A DNA stretch of 7,051 nucleotides, taken from CBDUWP01 sp965370955 (GTDB lineage: Bacteria; Planctomycetota; Phycisphaerae; Sedimentisphaerales; Anaerobacaceae). Positions 1 to 6,848 of the stretch are shown piece after piece. Position 1 is the first letter of the stretch; each line of letters opens with the position of its first letter. The stretch is from assembly GCA_965370955.1 (NCBI GenBank), contig CBDUWP010000075.1:1-7051 (forward strand). The letters run 5' to 3'. The notes below the pieces were generated by a model. The model saw only the letters and a program-made list of their open reading frames with translations. It was not told the origin of the DNA and made no database searches. Position numbers and translations under genes: made by a program.

Positions 1-99
1 GAGGTTGTCACAGGCAGCAATCAAGTCAGCACAAGTGCCATTGAGTTATCTGATCTATCTGAGCAGCTCAAAGAGATGGTTGGCCAGTTCAAGGTATAA
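1..99 (+). CDS. C-terminal end of a methyl-accepting chemotaxis protein (partial)
   Basis: Reading from base 1 in frame 1 gives 32 residues before the TAA at 97-99; the 5' part lies outside the window. The tail has the heptad-like pattern of Ser, Ile, Leu and Gln seen at the end of chemoreceptor signalling coiled coils, and it finishes with SEQLKEMVGQFKV. That ending closely matches the usual last residues of methyl-accepting chemotaxis proteins (…L…L…VGQFK.). Such proteins are inner-membrane or cytoplasmic sensors that control the CheA kinase through CheW. No C-terminal CheR/CheB-tethering pentapeptide (NWETF type) follows. The intrinsic terminator 20 bases downstream fits the end of a transcription unit. 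The call rests on a short tail only, so the ligand and topology cannot be stated. An overlapping frame at 5-205 is rejected because it runs through the terminator. Confidence 0.75.
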   Translation, partial: EVVTGSNQVSTSAIELSDLSEQLKEMVGQFKV

Positions 100-118
100 G
101 CTAAAAATAACACACATT

Positions 119-148
119 AGCCCTGCTACCGTTATAGCAGGGCTTTTT
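119..148 (+). terminator. Rho-independent terminator after the chemoreceptor gene
   Basis: A perfect 10-bp stem (AGCCCTGCTA at 119-128 with TAGCAGGGCT at 135-144) encloses a 6-base loop and runs directly into five Ts (144-148), followed by a further T-rich stretch. The stem is GC-rich in an AT-rich setting. It starts 19 bases after the stop codon at 97-99, so it most likely ends the chemoreceptor transcript and insulates the glycosyltransferase pair. Confidence 0.92.
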
Positions 149-186
149 CTCTATTTTGTATTTGAATTCTGCGTTTGCCTTTTCCT

Positions 187-215
187 TTGCAATTCTACTC
201 GTTAAAAATTATAAT
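187..215 (+). promoter_or_regulatory. sigma70-type promoter for the glycosyltransferase pair
   Basis: The -35 box TTGCAA (187-192) matches the consensus at 4 of 6 positions. It is separated by exactly 17 bases from a perfect -10 box TATAAT (210-215). It lies just after the preceding terminator and about 55 bases before the glycosyltransferase start. Transcription would begin near 222, leaving an untranslated leader of roughly 48 bases. The match is by eye; no start-site data are available. Confidence 0.75.
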
Positions 216-262
216 GACTAATCACTGACATCAATAAAAAATCATGTAAAAGTTCTTGATCG

Positions 263-267
263 GGTGA
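263..267 (+). promoter_or_regulatory. Probable ribosome binding site deciding the ATG at 270
   Basis: GGTGA sits 2 bases before ATG 270 and overlaps the alternative GTG start at 264. The next gene has the same GGTGA element (1037-1041) 3 bases before its ATG. This parallel favours ATG 270 over GTG 264, which has no Shine-Dalgarno-like sequence upstream. The spacing is unusually tight, so the choice stays open. Confidence 0.45.
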
Positions 268-269
268 AT

Positions 270-1019
270 ATGTATAAAGCCAAAAAAATCGTCGTCGTCA
301 TGCCGGCCTACAACGCGGCGGACACACTTGAAAAGACCTATCACGAGGTTATGCAGCAGGAAATCGTGGATTTGGTCATAATTGTAGATGACGCCAGTAG
401 TGACAAGACCTCGAAGATCGCCGCCACTTTGCCCAACACCATAGTTCATACTCACGAAAAGAATCTTGGCTATGGTGCCAATCAGAAAAATTGTTACAGG
501 CTTGCTCTTGAGAACGGCGCCGACATTATAATCATGGTTCATCCAGATTACCAATATACTCCGATGCTCATTCCCGCGATGGCTTCTATGATCGCCAACG
601 ATTTATATGAATGTGTTTTAGCGTCGAGGATTTTGGGCGGTTATGCTCTCAAGGGTAAGATGCCCATTTGGAAATATTTTGCCAACAGATGCCTGACTTT
701 AGCTGAGAACATTTTGATAGGCGCCAAGCTATCTGAATACCACACAGGCTACAGAGCCTTCTCAAAAAAACTACTCGAAAAACTGTCTCTAGAAAACAAC
801 TCAAACGATTTTGTGTTCGATAATCAAATGCTCGTCCAAATTATATGGCAAAAATGTAAAATAGCAGAAGTTAGCTGCCCAACAAAATATTTCGATGAAG
901 CTTCGTCCATCAACTTTTCAAGAAGCGTCAAATATGGCTTAGGTTGTTTGGCGACAGCCGTGATATTTCGACTAGCCAAAATGGGAATCGTTAAATCAAA
1001 ACTGTTCAAACAAAAATAA
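270..1019 (+). CDS. Family 2 glycosyltransferase, DPM1-like (polyprenyl-phosphate sugar synthase type)
   Basis: This is a GT-A fold glycosyltransferase of 249 residues, or 251 if GTG 264 is the start. Numbering here follows the longer form. The N-terminal strand IVVVMPAYNA (9-18) and IIVDDASSDKT (39-49) form the nucleotide-sugar pocket. NLGYG lies at 67-71. HPDYQY (93-98) takes the place of the metal-binding DxD region, and a GYRAFS motif (162-167) is typical of the dolichol/polyprenyl-phosphate mannose synthase group. A hydrophobic stretch near 225-243 could be a peripheral membrane anchor; there is no clear transmembrane pair. Family knowledge suggests transfer of a hexose from a nucleotide sugar to polyprenyl phosphate on the cytoplasmic face; the sugar is not readable from sequence. 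It is the first gene after a good promoter and lies 25 bases upstream of a membrane GT-C-like gene that could use its product. A generic GT2 acting on another acceptor remains possible. Confidence 0.9.
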   Translation: MYKAKKIVVVMPAYNAADTLEKTYHEVMQQEIVDLVIIVDDASSDKTSKIAATLPNTIVHTHEKNLGYGANQKNCYRLALENGADIIIMVHPDYQYTPMLIPAMASMIANDLYECVLASRILGGYALKGKMPIWKYFANRCLTLAENILIGAKLSEYHTGYRAFSKKLLEKLSLENNSNDFVFDNQMLVQIIWQKCKIAEVSCPTKYFDEASSINFSRSVKYGLGCLATAVIFRLAKMGIVKSKLFKQK

Positions 1020-1044
1020 AGAAAAACAATTCTAGTGGTGACAA

Positions 1045-3279
1045 ATGATAGAACTTATCAAAAAATATAAAGCATATATACTATGTCTAATGCTGGTCGT
1101 GGGAATCGTGGGAGTATATTGGCAAATATGCGGATATGAATTCCTCAACTTCGATGACCATGACTATGTCACCAATAATCTCAATGTCCAAAAAGGGTTC
1201 AATACACAATCAATCAAATGGGCGTTTAGCCAGTGGCATGCAGGCAATTGGCATCCAGTGACGTGGCTGTCGCATATGCTCGACTGGGCACTGTTCGAAG
1301 ATGATGCGGGGAAACATCATATAGCCAATATCGTATTTCATTGTTTGAATTCGATACTGATTTTCATTGTGTTTTATAAATATCTGAAAAAGTTTTGGAT
1401 AGCAGCATTTGTGGCGGCGGCGTTCGCTTTTCATCCTATGCATGTCGAATCGGTGGCTTGGATTTCGGAAAGAAAAGATTTGCTAAGCTGCTTCTTCTGG
1501 CTAATGACAATGGCAGCATATGGCAAATATGCACAAAGGCCGCAATTGAAAATATATCTGGTCGTCCTGACGTTTTTAGCTCTTGGCTTACTCTCAAAGC
1601 CAATGGTAGTGACATTACCCTGCGTGTTGTTGATATGTGATTTTTGGCCACTGAAGCGATTTACCATAAACAAAAAAACTCATCGCACCAATCTTTTGTC
1701 CTTAATATTGGAAAAAGTTCCGATGTTTGCAATGGTGGTAACAAGCTGTATAGTGACATTTTTGGTTCAAAGTGCAGGCGGAGCAGTCAAGAGCATGGAA
1801 CTGATACCGCTGTCGAGCAGAATCGCCAATACCGCAATATCATATCTGGCTTATATCGGAAAGCTCGTCTGGCCGACAAATTTGGCAATGTTCTATCCGC
1901 ATCCAGAAAAAGGAGTGCCAATGGCGCAGGCGGCAATATGCGCAGTTATATTGATCGCCATCACGATAGCTATTTATAAAATCGTGAGAAAAAATTCAGA
2001 ATATGGATATCTGGCCTTCGGATGGTTGTGGTATGTGGGGACGCTAGTGCCGGTTGTCGGACTCGTGCAAGTCGGCGAACAAGCCCTTGCCGATCGCTAT
2101 ACATATATTCCGTATATTGGCTTATTTGTTATTGTCGCTATGGGCGCAAATGACATCAGAAAAAAATTGAAATGGCCGAAAATACCTATGTTCATAGCAG
2201 CTGTTGCAATCATAGCAGTCTGGGCGGTTATGTCTTTTCAACAGCAGAAAACATGGAAAAGCACGATAACTCTTTGCGAGCATTCGATCAAGGTCACTAA
2301 GGACAATTATAAGGGTTATTTCTGCATGGCCGATCCATTGAGGGAGATGGGCAAGATTGACGAGGCGATTGAGTGCAATAAAAAGGCATTGGAGATCGAT
2401 CCGAATTATGTCAAGGCCCTAAACAGTATCGGTTTAGCGTACATGGAGAAAGACGAGGACGCATTAGCTTTGCAATATTTGCACAAGGCGTTAAAGCTTG
2501 CGCCAGGTGTATTTGAGGTAAAGGTCAATATTGGCGTCATTTTGGTGAAGAACCAAAAATATGCGGAGGCATTATCGTTTTATTATAAGGCATTGCAGCA
2601 AAAAGACGTCCCCGTATTAAGGACGAACATTGGTTATGCCCTTCAAAATCTCGGCAAAACCGATCAGGCGATAGCTCAATATAAATTAGCATTACAAATG
2701 AATCCGAAATTGCACCGGGCCTATAATTTGCTTGGTTTGGCCTTGATGTCCAAATCTCAGTATGCAAGTGCCGTCGACATATTTAAGATGTCTGTGAACA
2801 TTGATCCTAATATATTGCAATCTCAGGCTAACTTAGCAAGAGCCTATTTTTATACGGGCCAGCTGCAAAAGGCTTCAAAGATATACTCGGCTTTGATCCA
2901 GACTATGCCTGATTTGCCGTCTCCCTATAGTAGTTTGGCTGCAATTGAGATCAACAATAGCAATTACGCCAAAGCCAAGCAGCTTTGCCAAAAGTCTCTT
3001 TTGCTTGCACCTGATTTTTTGCAGGCCAAGATAAATTATGCCATTTCGACAGCTGGTCTTGGTGAATATTTCGAGTCAGCCAAGCTTTTTAAAGAGATTA
3101 TTTTGATAAAGCCCAACGACATCAACTTGCGTATGCGATTTGCGGACATTGCTTATAAAAGTGGTGACAGAGTTTTGGCGGTCTCCCAATGTCGCCAAGC
3201 CATTGAGTTAGCTAAAAAGCAGAACCATAATCAATTGATCCATCAGATTGAAGATCGTATATCAGCCTACCAAAACTAA
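1045..3279 (+). CDS. TMTC-like membrane glycosyltransferase (GT-C type) with C-terminal TPR array
   Basis: This 744-residue protein has two halves. Residues 1-400 are polytopic, with about ten hydrophobic segments (near 10-30, 94-132, 146-198, 223-243, 257-342, 350-398). The first large loop has FDDHDY (36-41) with an acidic pair, as expected for a GT-C catalytic site, followed by a WHPVTWLSHMLDW block (69-81). Further marks are HPMHVESVAWISERKD (130-145) and DRYTYIP (350-356), which recur in bacterial relatives of the eukaryotic TMTC O-mannosyltransferases. Residues about 415-740 hold roughly nine TPR units with repeated IDEAI, ALEIDPN and similar helices. The likely role is transfer of a lipid-linked sugar to a protein or other acceptor outside the cytoplasm, with TPRs binding a partner; this is inferred. 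GGTGA at 1037-1041 supports the ATG. Glu and Lys codon choice changes sharply near codon 412, at the domain boundary. The upstream GT2 could supply the donor. Confidence 0.88.
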   Translation: MIELIKKYKAYILCLMLVVGIVGVYWQICGYEFLNFDDHDYVTNNLNVQKGFNTQSIKWAFSQWHAGNWHPVTWLSHMLDWALFEDDAGKHHIANIVFHCLNSILIFIVFYKYLKKFWIAAFVAAAFAFHPMHVESVAWISERKDLLSCFFWLMTMAAYGKYAQRPQLKIYLVVLTFLALGLLSKPMVVTLPCVLLICDFWPLKRFTINKKTHRTNLLSLILEKVPMFAMVVTSCIVTFLVQSAGGAVKSMELIPLSSRIANTAISYLAYIGKLVWPTNLAMFYPHPEKGVPMAQAAICAVILIAITIAIYKIVRKNSEYGYLAFGWLWYVGTLVPVVGLVQVGEQALADRYTYIPYIGLFVIVAMGANDIRKKLKWPKIPMFIAAVAIIAVWAVMSFQQQKTWKSTITLCEHSIKVTKDNYKGYFCMADPLREMGKIDEAIECNKKALEIDPNYVKALNSIGLAYMEKDEDALALQYLHKALKLAPGVFEVKVNIGVILVKNQKYAEALSFYYKALQQKDVPVLRTNIGYALQNLGKTDQAIAQYKLALQMNPKLHRAYNLLGLALMSKSQYASAVDIFKMSVNIDPNILQSQANLARAYFYTGQLQKASKIYSALIQTMPDLPSPYSSLAAIEINNSNYAKAKQLCQKSLLLAPDFLQAKINYAISTAGLGEYFESAKLFKEIILIKPNDINLRMRFADIAYKSGDRVLAVSQCRQAIELAKKQNHNQLIHQIEDRISAYQN

Positions 3280-3291
3280 TTGTGATAATCA

Positions 3292-3351
3292 TCATTGCGA
3301 GCAGCTTGTCTTTCGTATCCTGTAAAGCGAAGAAGCAATCGCGGCAATCTC
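3292..3351. repeat. Dispersed imperfect-palindrome repeat, copy A
   Basis: This 60-base unit has a partner at 6849-6905. The left 26 bases (3292-3317) match 24 of 26 with 6849-6874. The right 26 bases (3326-3351) match 24 of 26 with 6880-6905. The middle differs in length (8 against 5 bases). ATTGC (3294-3298) pairs with GCAAT (3344-3348), and TTCG (3312-3315) pairs with CGAA (3328-3331), so a two-level hairpin is possible. It lies 12 bases after the TPR gene stop. There is no T-run, so it is not a standard terminator. No coding frame is apparent. Confidence 0.8.
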
Positions 3352-3433
3352 AGTCATTAGAATAGGCATATTATCAAGATAGTGACTTGTCATTGCTGTA
3401 AATGTTACGTAATTCACGGACAAAATTCAAATT

Positions 3434-3451
3434 GGGGGAAAATTGTTGCAA
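3434..3451 (+). promoter_or_regulatory. Possible sigma54 (-24/-12) promoter element
   Basis: GG at 3436-3437 is followed after exactly 10 bases by GC at 3448-3449, within TTGCAA. This reproduces the key GG-N10-GC spacing and the TTGCW -12 box of sigma54 promoters. The base before GG is G instead of T and the CACG part is absent, so the -24 side is poor. It would give a leader of about 50 bases to the gene at 3513. A perfect 8-base palindrome TTACGTAA (3405-3412) lies just upstream. No convincing sigma70 pair was found in this gap. Confidence 0.25.
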
Positions 3452-3512
3452 TTTAACCAGTTTAAAGGTAGGTTCGTGAAGATCTGCCAAATGTTAACAA
3501 GAAACAAGAAAT

Positions 3513-3788
3513 ATGGCGAAAATGATGCAAAATGACGAAAATGACAAGGCTATCGACCAATTTGTCACAAAACTCAGCGCCGAAAGCAAGATGTTAATCG
3601 TACTAAAAGCTCAACTGTACGATGGCAAATGGGAATATATGATCGATGATCTGAAAAATCGGCTAACTGGAAAACCGTATATCTTCAAACTCGCCAATAG
3701 AATTAATGACGATGTACAAAGAATAGAAGAAATTCAAAATTTCGAAAATGAATATGAGGTTGATCTGGCCAACTATGTCGAACTGTAA
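3513..3788 (+). CDS. Small hypothetical protein, 91 residues
   Basis: I do not recognise a named family. The protein is soluble, highly charged and probably mostly helical, with no signal peptide or membrane segment. It begins with a short hydrophilic stretch. A central part contains LSAESKMLIVLKAQLYDGKWEY (about 21-42), a KPYIFKLANRIND block (about 54-66) and an acidic helical tail with alternating Arg, Glu and Ile (67-85). The ordered motif around YIFKLANRI looks like conserved protein, not a chance frame. Codon choice (GTC, ATA, GAA, AAA) also resembles its neighbours. The start is uncertain: ATG codons occur at 3513, 3522 and 3525, and none has a clear Shine-Dalgarno sequence. It is followed after 54 bases by the PQQ-propeller lipoprotein gene and could be co-transcribed with it. 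Confidence 0.7.
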   Translation: MAKMMQNDENDKAIDQFVTKLSAESKMLIVLKAQLYDGKWEYMIDDLKNRLTGKPYIFKLANRINDDVQRIEEIQNFENEYEVDLANYVEL

Positions 3789-3842
3789 TCATATAAATCA
3801 TAAACTAAAGAACAAAAGCATAAAAAAATATAAGGACAAAAA

Positions 3843-5000
3843 ATGAATCCGAAAAATTGGATAGCTATAACGATAATCTTAATGGCGCAAATGATGGGCG
3901 TGACAGGGTGTAACGAAAACGATACAAAAGAAAATGTAAACACAATCGCAACCGAAGAAAAAAATAAGGAAGTAAATGGCGATGCTAATGATGTTTTTCT
4001 AATCAATAAAAAAATCGCAAAAAAAGCAGGGCTAAAAGTAGTGTGGGAAGCGAAACTCCCAATGAAAAAAAATGAACAACTGAAAAAAATTACAATATTG
4101 AATAATAGGCTGTACGTTTTCTCCAGTCAAAATTTCATGAGCTGTCTGCAGAGACAAAATGGAAATCCTATCTTTAGCAGATATATTACGACGCCGGGAC
4201 TGCCGCTAATCTGTATCGATAGCTATGAAAATGGGCTGTTCTCTGTCGTCGGAAATAAAATAACGGAAATGGATCCGGTGACAGGAACAGATAAGGCTGT
4301 GAAAAATATTAAATATGGAATTACGGCTGATGTCGTGAGAAATAAAAAATATTACTATCTGCCGGCAACCGATAATAGACTGCATGTCCTAAGGGTAAAA
4401 GATAAAGTACAAGTGTTCGAAATGTCGGCTATCAGCAAAGGAACCATCACGTCAGTTGAGGTCGATGAACATTTCGTTATATTCGCTACAATAAAAGGAG
4501 ATGTGATCGCAGCACTGGCCGATGAACCGAAAAAAGCGTGGCAATATAACACAACAGGAAAAATTATTGCACCAATAACCGTCGACGAAAAAAGCGTCTT
4601 CGTGGCAGGAGATGATGCTAAGCTATATAAAATCAATAAAATAAACGGGAAACTAATCTGGACGTATCATACGACGGAAGGGCTAAAGCGTAAGCCGATC
4701 GTAACTGAAAATATCGTCTATCAATTTGTCGAAAATGAAGGACTATTGGCTATCGATAAAAAAACAGCTAAACTCCTCTGGAAACAAACGAAAGCGAAAT
4801 GTCTGCTGGCGAAAGATGAACAAAAAACATATCTGCTCGGCCAAAACGGTGAGATAATTATCGTGGATAACAAAAAAAATGAAAAACAGACTGTACTAAA
4901 GTTTTTGAATATAAAGGTTTGCGGAGTTAATACGGTTGATAATCTGATCTATGTCGCTGACGAAAATGGACGACTGGCTTGTCTAAAGCCCTGCGAATAA
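3843..5000 (+). CDS. Lipoprotein with PQQ-type beta-propeller (BamB-like fold)
   Basis: The 385-residue product starts with a lipoprotein signal peptide: Asn-Pro-Lys at the N-terminus, a hydrophobic core at 6-19 and the lipobox VTGC with the acylated Cys at 23. A short Asn/Lys/Glu-rich linker follows. From about residue 60 to the end there are repeated four-strand blades, recognised by the recurring pattern of Gly-x-Ile/Leu with Trp and by units such as KINGKLIWTYHT and KKTAKLLWKQ (about 269-316). This is the PQQ-like quinoprotein-propeller fold. Length and architecture resemble BamB, the outer-membrane protein assembly lipoprotein, but many planctomycete proteins share the fold without that role and no bam genes are nearby. 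It should sit in the periplasm, anchored to a membrane. Catalytic PQQ-dehydrogenase features were not seen, so a scaffold or binding role is more likely. AAGGA at 3832-3836, 6 bases before the ATG, supports the start. Confidence 0.85.
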   Translation: MNPKNWIAITIILMAQMMGVTGCNENDTKENVNTIATEEKNKEVNGDANDVFLINKKIAKKAGLKVVWEAKLPMKKNEQLKKITILNNRLYVFSSQNFMSCLQRQNGNPIFSRYITTPGLPLICIDSYENGLFSVVGNKITEMDPVTGTDKAVKNIKYGITADVVRNKKYYYLPATDNRLHVLRVKDKVQVFEMSAISKGTITSVEVDEHFVIFATIKGDVIAALADEPKKAWQYNTTGKIIAPITVDEKSVFVAGDDAKLYKINKINGKLIWTYHTTEGLKRKPIVTENIVYQFVENEGLLAIDKKTAKLLWKQTKAKCLLAKDEQKTYLLGQNGEIIIVDNKKNEKQTVLKFLNIKVCGVNTVDNLIYVADENGRLACLKPCE

Positions 5001-5091
5001 AAGAATCGGAAAACCAATAGGTAACAATCAATGATTGGGGTTATTATAAAATTTTAATGTTATTTTTTCTCTATTTAGGATTCGTGGAAAT

Positions 5092-6702
5092 ATGGATGTG
5101 AAAATCAAAACAGCTCTGATAAGTGTCTCTGACAAAACCGATGTTGTAAGTTTTGCGAAAGAATTGGCAGATATGGGTGTGAAAATTATCAGTACCGGCG
5201 GAACTGCTAAAACCTTAACCGCTGAGGGGATCGATGTTGTTTCGATAGAAACAGTGACGGGATTTCCAGAAATGATGAACGGAAGAGTGAAAACACTGCA
5301 TCCTAAAATTCACGGCGGACTTTTGAGCTTAAGAGATAATCCAGAGCATGTTAAGGCTATGAAAGATAACAAAATCAAGCCGATTGATCTGGTATGCGTG
5401 AATCTATATCCCTTTGAAAAAACTATCGCCAAAAAGAATTGCAAATTTACCGACGCTATCGAAAATATTGATATCGGTGGGCCAAGCATGATCCGATCAG
5501 CAGCTAAAAATCACAAATTTGTCACAGTAGTGACAGCACAGAAGCAATATCAAAATATAATCGAAGAAATGAAAGAGACAGGTGGAACAGTTTCGCTAAA
5601 AACAAGAAGCAACTTAGCGACAACAGCTTTTGGCCTTACGGCTGCATATGATACGGCTATAGCAAAATATTTGAATATAAAAAGCAATATCGAATTCCCA
5701 GAAAGAATATCGCTAGCAGCTGAAAAACAAATGACTCTCAGATATGGCGAAAATCCACATCAAAACGGAGCGTTCTATAAATTGTCACCAAGCGGGGAAG
5801 TATCGGTATGTAGTGGAAAAATGTTGCCGGGAGGCAAAGAAATAAGTTTCAATAATCTGCTCGACACAAATGCTGCGTTTGAGTTGGTCAAAGAATTCGA
5901 TGAGCCGGCGGCTGTCGTAGTAAAACATCTTAATCCATGTGGATGTGCGGTCGATGAGGATATCTGCCAAGCTTATAAAAAAGCATATCTCGGCGATGTC
6001 GTCAGTGCGTTCGGAAGTATTATAGCGTTAAATAGAGATGTTAATGTCGAGCTCGCCCAGCTAATTATGGAATCGTACAGCAGGCTCGGAAAAGCAAGGG
6101 GAGCTAGCGGATTTTTCGCAGAAGTTATTATTGCGCCGAAATTCAAAACAGAAGCAGTCGAGCTTATCAGAACACTCAAAGCGTGGGGAGACAGGGTCAG
6201 GCTCATAGAAACAGGTCCGACAGACCAAGCCGGTCCATCTAAAAATGAATATGATATCAGATGCTTGATTGGAGGATTGCTCCTACAGAAAAGAGATCTC
6301 ATCGGATGGGAACCGGACAGTTTGACTGTTCCGACAAAAATAAAGCCAAACGAGGAACAATTAGAAGATTTGAGAATCGCATGGTTAGCCGCTAAACATA
6401 CCAAAAGCAATACCATCGTTCTTGTTAAAGCTCGAAAGGTCATTGGCACAGGAGCCGGGCAAATGAATCGGATCGAGTCAGGTTTAATTGCTTTCAAAAA
6501 TGCAGGAGACCTGTCAAAGGGTTCGGCATTGGCCTCTGATGCTTTTTTCCCGTTTGCGGACAATATCGAAAATGCTGCTAAAGCCGGAGTCGCTGTAATC
6601 GTTCAGCCGGGAGGCTCGAAGAATGACGATAAAGTTATCAAAGCTGCCGATGACCATGGCATAGCGATGGTCTTTACAGGAAAACGTCACTTCAAACATT
6701 AA
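5092..6702 (+). CDS. purH: Bifunctional AICAR formyltransferase / IMP cyclohydrolase
   Basis: PurH catalyses the last two steps of de novo IMP synthesis in the cytoplasm: formylation of AICAR by 10-formyl-THF, then ring closure of FAICAR. The 536 residues match the usual length (about 510-540), so the gene is complete. The N-terminal MGS-like cyclohydrolase domain shows SVSDKT (11-16), STGGTAKTL (34-42), GRVKTLHPKIHGG (64-76) and NIDIGGPSMIRSAAKNH (125-141). The transformylase half shows RYGENPHQ, VKHLNPCG with the catalytic Lys278-His279 pair, VSAFGSIIALNR, FFAEVIIAPKF, GAGQMNR, SDAFFPFADNI and the terminal RHFKH. The AWGDRVRL and IGGLLLQKRDLIGWE regions resemble planctomycete homologues, from memory. 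AGGA (5077-5080) and GTGGAA (5084-5089) precede the ATG. The 91-base gap before it is AT-rich and might hold its own promoter, though no clear pair stands out. No purine-gene neighbours are present in the window. Confidence 0.98.
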   Translation: MDVKIKTALISVSDKTDVVSFAKELADMGVKIISTGGTAKTLTAEGIDVVSIETVTGFPEMMNGRVKTLHPKIHGGLLSLRDNPEHVKAMKDNKIKPIDLVCVNLYPFEKTIAKKNCKFTDAIENIDIGGPSMIRSAAKNHKFVTVVTAQKQYQNIIEEMKETGGTVSLKTRSNLATTAFGLTAAYDTAIAKYLNIKSNIEFPERISLAAEKQMTLRYGENPHQNGAFYKLSPSGEVSVCSGKMLPGGKEISFNNLLDTNAAFELVKEFDEPAAVVVKHLNPCGCAVDEDICQAYKKAYLGDVVSAFGSIIALNRDVNVELAQLIMESYSRLGKARGASGFFAEVIIAPKFKTEAVELIRTLKAWGDRVRLIETGPTDQAGPSKNEYDIRCLIGGLLLQKRDLIGWEPDSLTVPTKIKPNEEQLEDLRIAWLAAKHTKSNTIVLVKARKVIGTGAGQMNRIESGLIAFKNAGDLSKGSALASDAFFPFADNIENAAKAGVAVIVQPGGSKNDDKVIKAADDHGIAMVFTGKRHFKH

Positions 6703-6795
6703 AATTTAATTTTCGATACACTTCGAACTCCAAAACCAGTAAGGCATAGGCGAGAGGTAGTCGAATCATGTCATACTAAGAAGCCAGTGAAACCA

Positions 6796-6830
6796 TTTTT
6801 AAATTTGTCATGGCGAACAGCTTGTCCTGC
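6796..6830. repeat. Truncated copy of the dispersed repeat, in tandem with the full copy
   Basis: These 35 bases match 6837-6871 at 32 of 35 positions, an offset of 41 bases. The match covers a T-run, the TTTGTCAT leader and the GCGAACAGCTTGTCCT core. After 6830 the similarity stops, so the hairpin and the right half of the unit are missing. It looks like a partial duplication of the left arm of the full copy. Confidence 0.75.
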
Positions 6831-6848
6831 AGAACTTTTTTAAGTTTG

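Noticed and set aside
5..205. A 66-residue + strand frame at the window start
   Set aside because: It overlaps the chemoreceptor tail in another frame and runs through the intrinsic terminator and the -35 region.
231..554. A 107-residue frame on the - strand
   Set aside because: It is antisense to the conserved N-terminal half of the GT2 gene and contains a low-complexity DDDD stretch from its GTC codons; no family features.
1395..1979. Several overlapping frames on both strands within the membrane half of the TMTC-like gene
   Set aside because: They lie fully inside a clear gene with family motifs and have no start signals or recognisable domains.
3292..3351. CRISPR or tRNA interpretation of the repeat region
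   Set aside because: There are too few copies and no regular spacers, and no tRNA arms or CCA-end pattern were seen.
3387..3415. TTGTCA-17-TAATTC as a sigma70 promoter for the small gene
   Set aside because: The -35 is good, but the -10 matches only 2 of 6 consensus positions, so it does not stand out from AT-rich background.
5010..5075. CCAAT…ATTGG inverted repeat followed by a T-rich stretch upstream of purH, considered as a terminator or attenuator
   Set aside because: The stem is only 5 bp with a large loop and the T-run is about 20 bases downstream, so it does not form a proper terminator. No purine riboswitch core was recognised.
5973..6563. A 196-residue frame on the - strand inside purH
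   Set aside because: It is long but antisense to the conserved transformylase domain. Its Ser/Leu-rich composition is that of a shadow frame.
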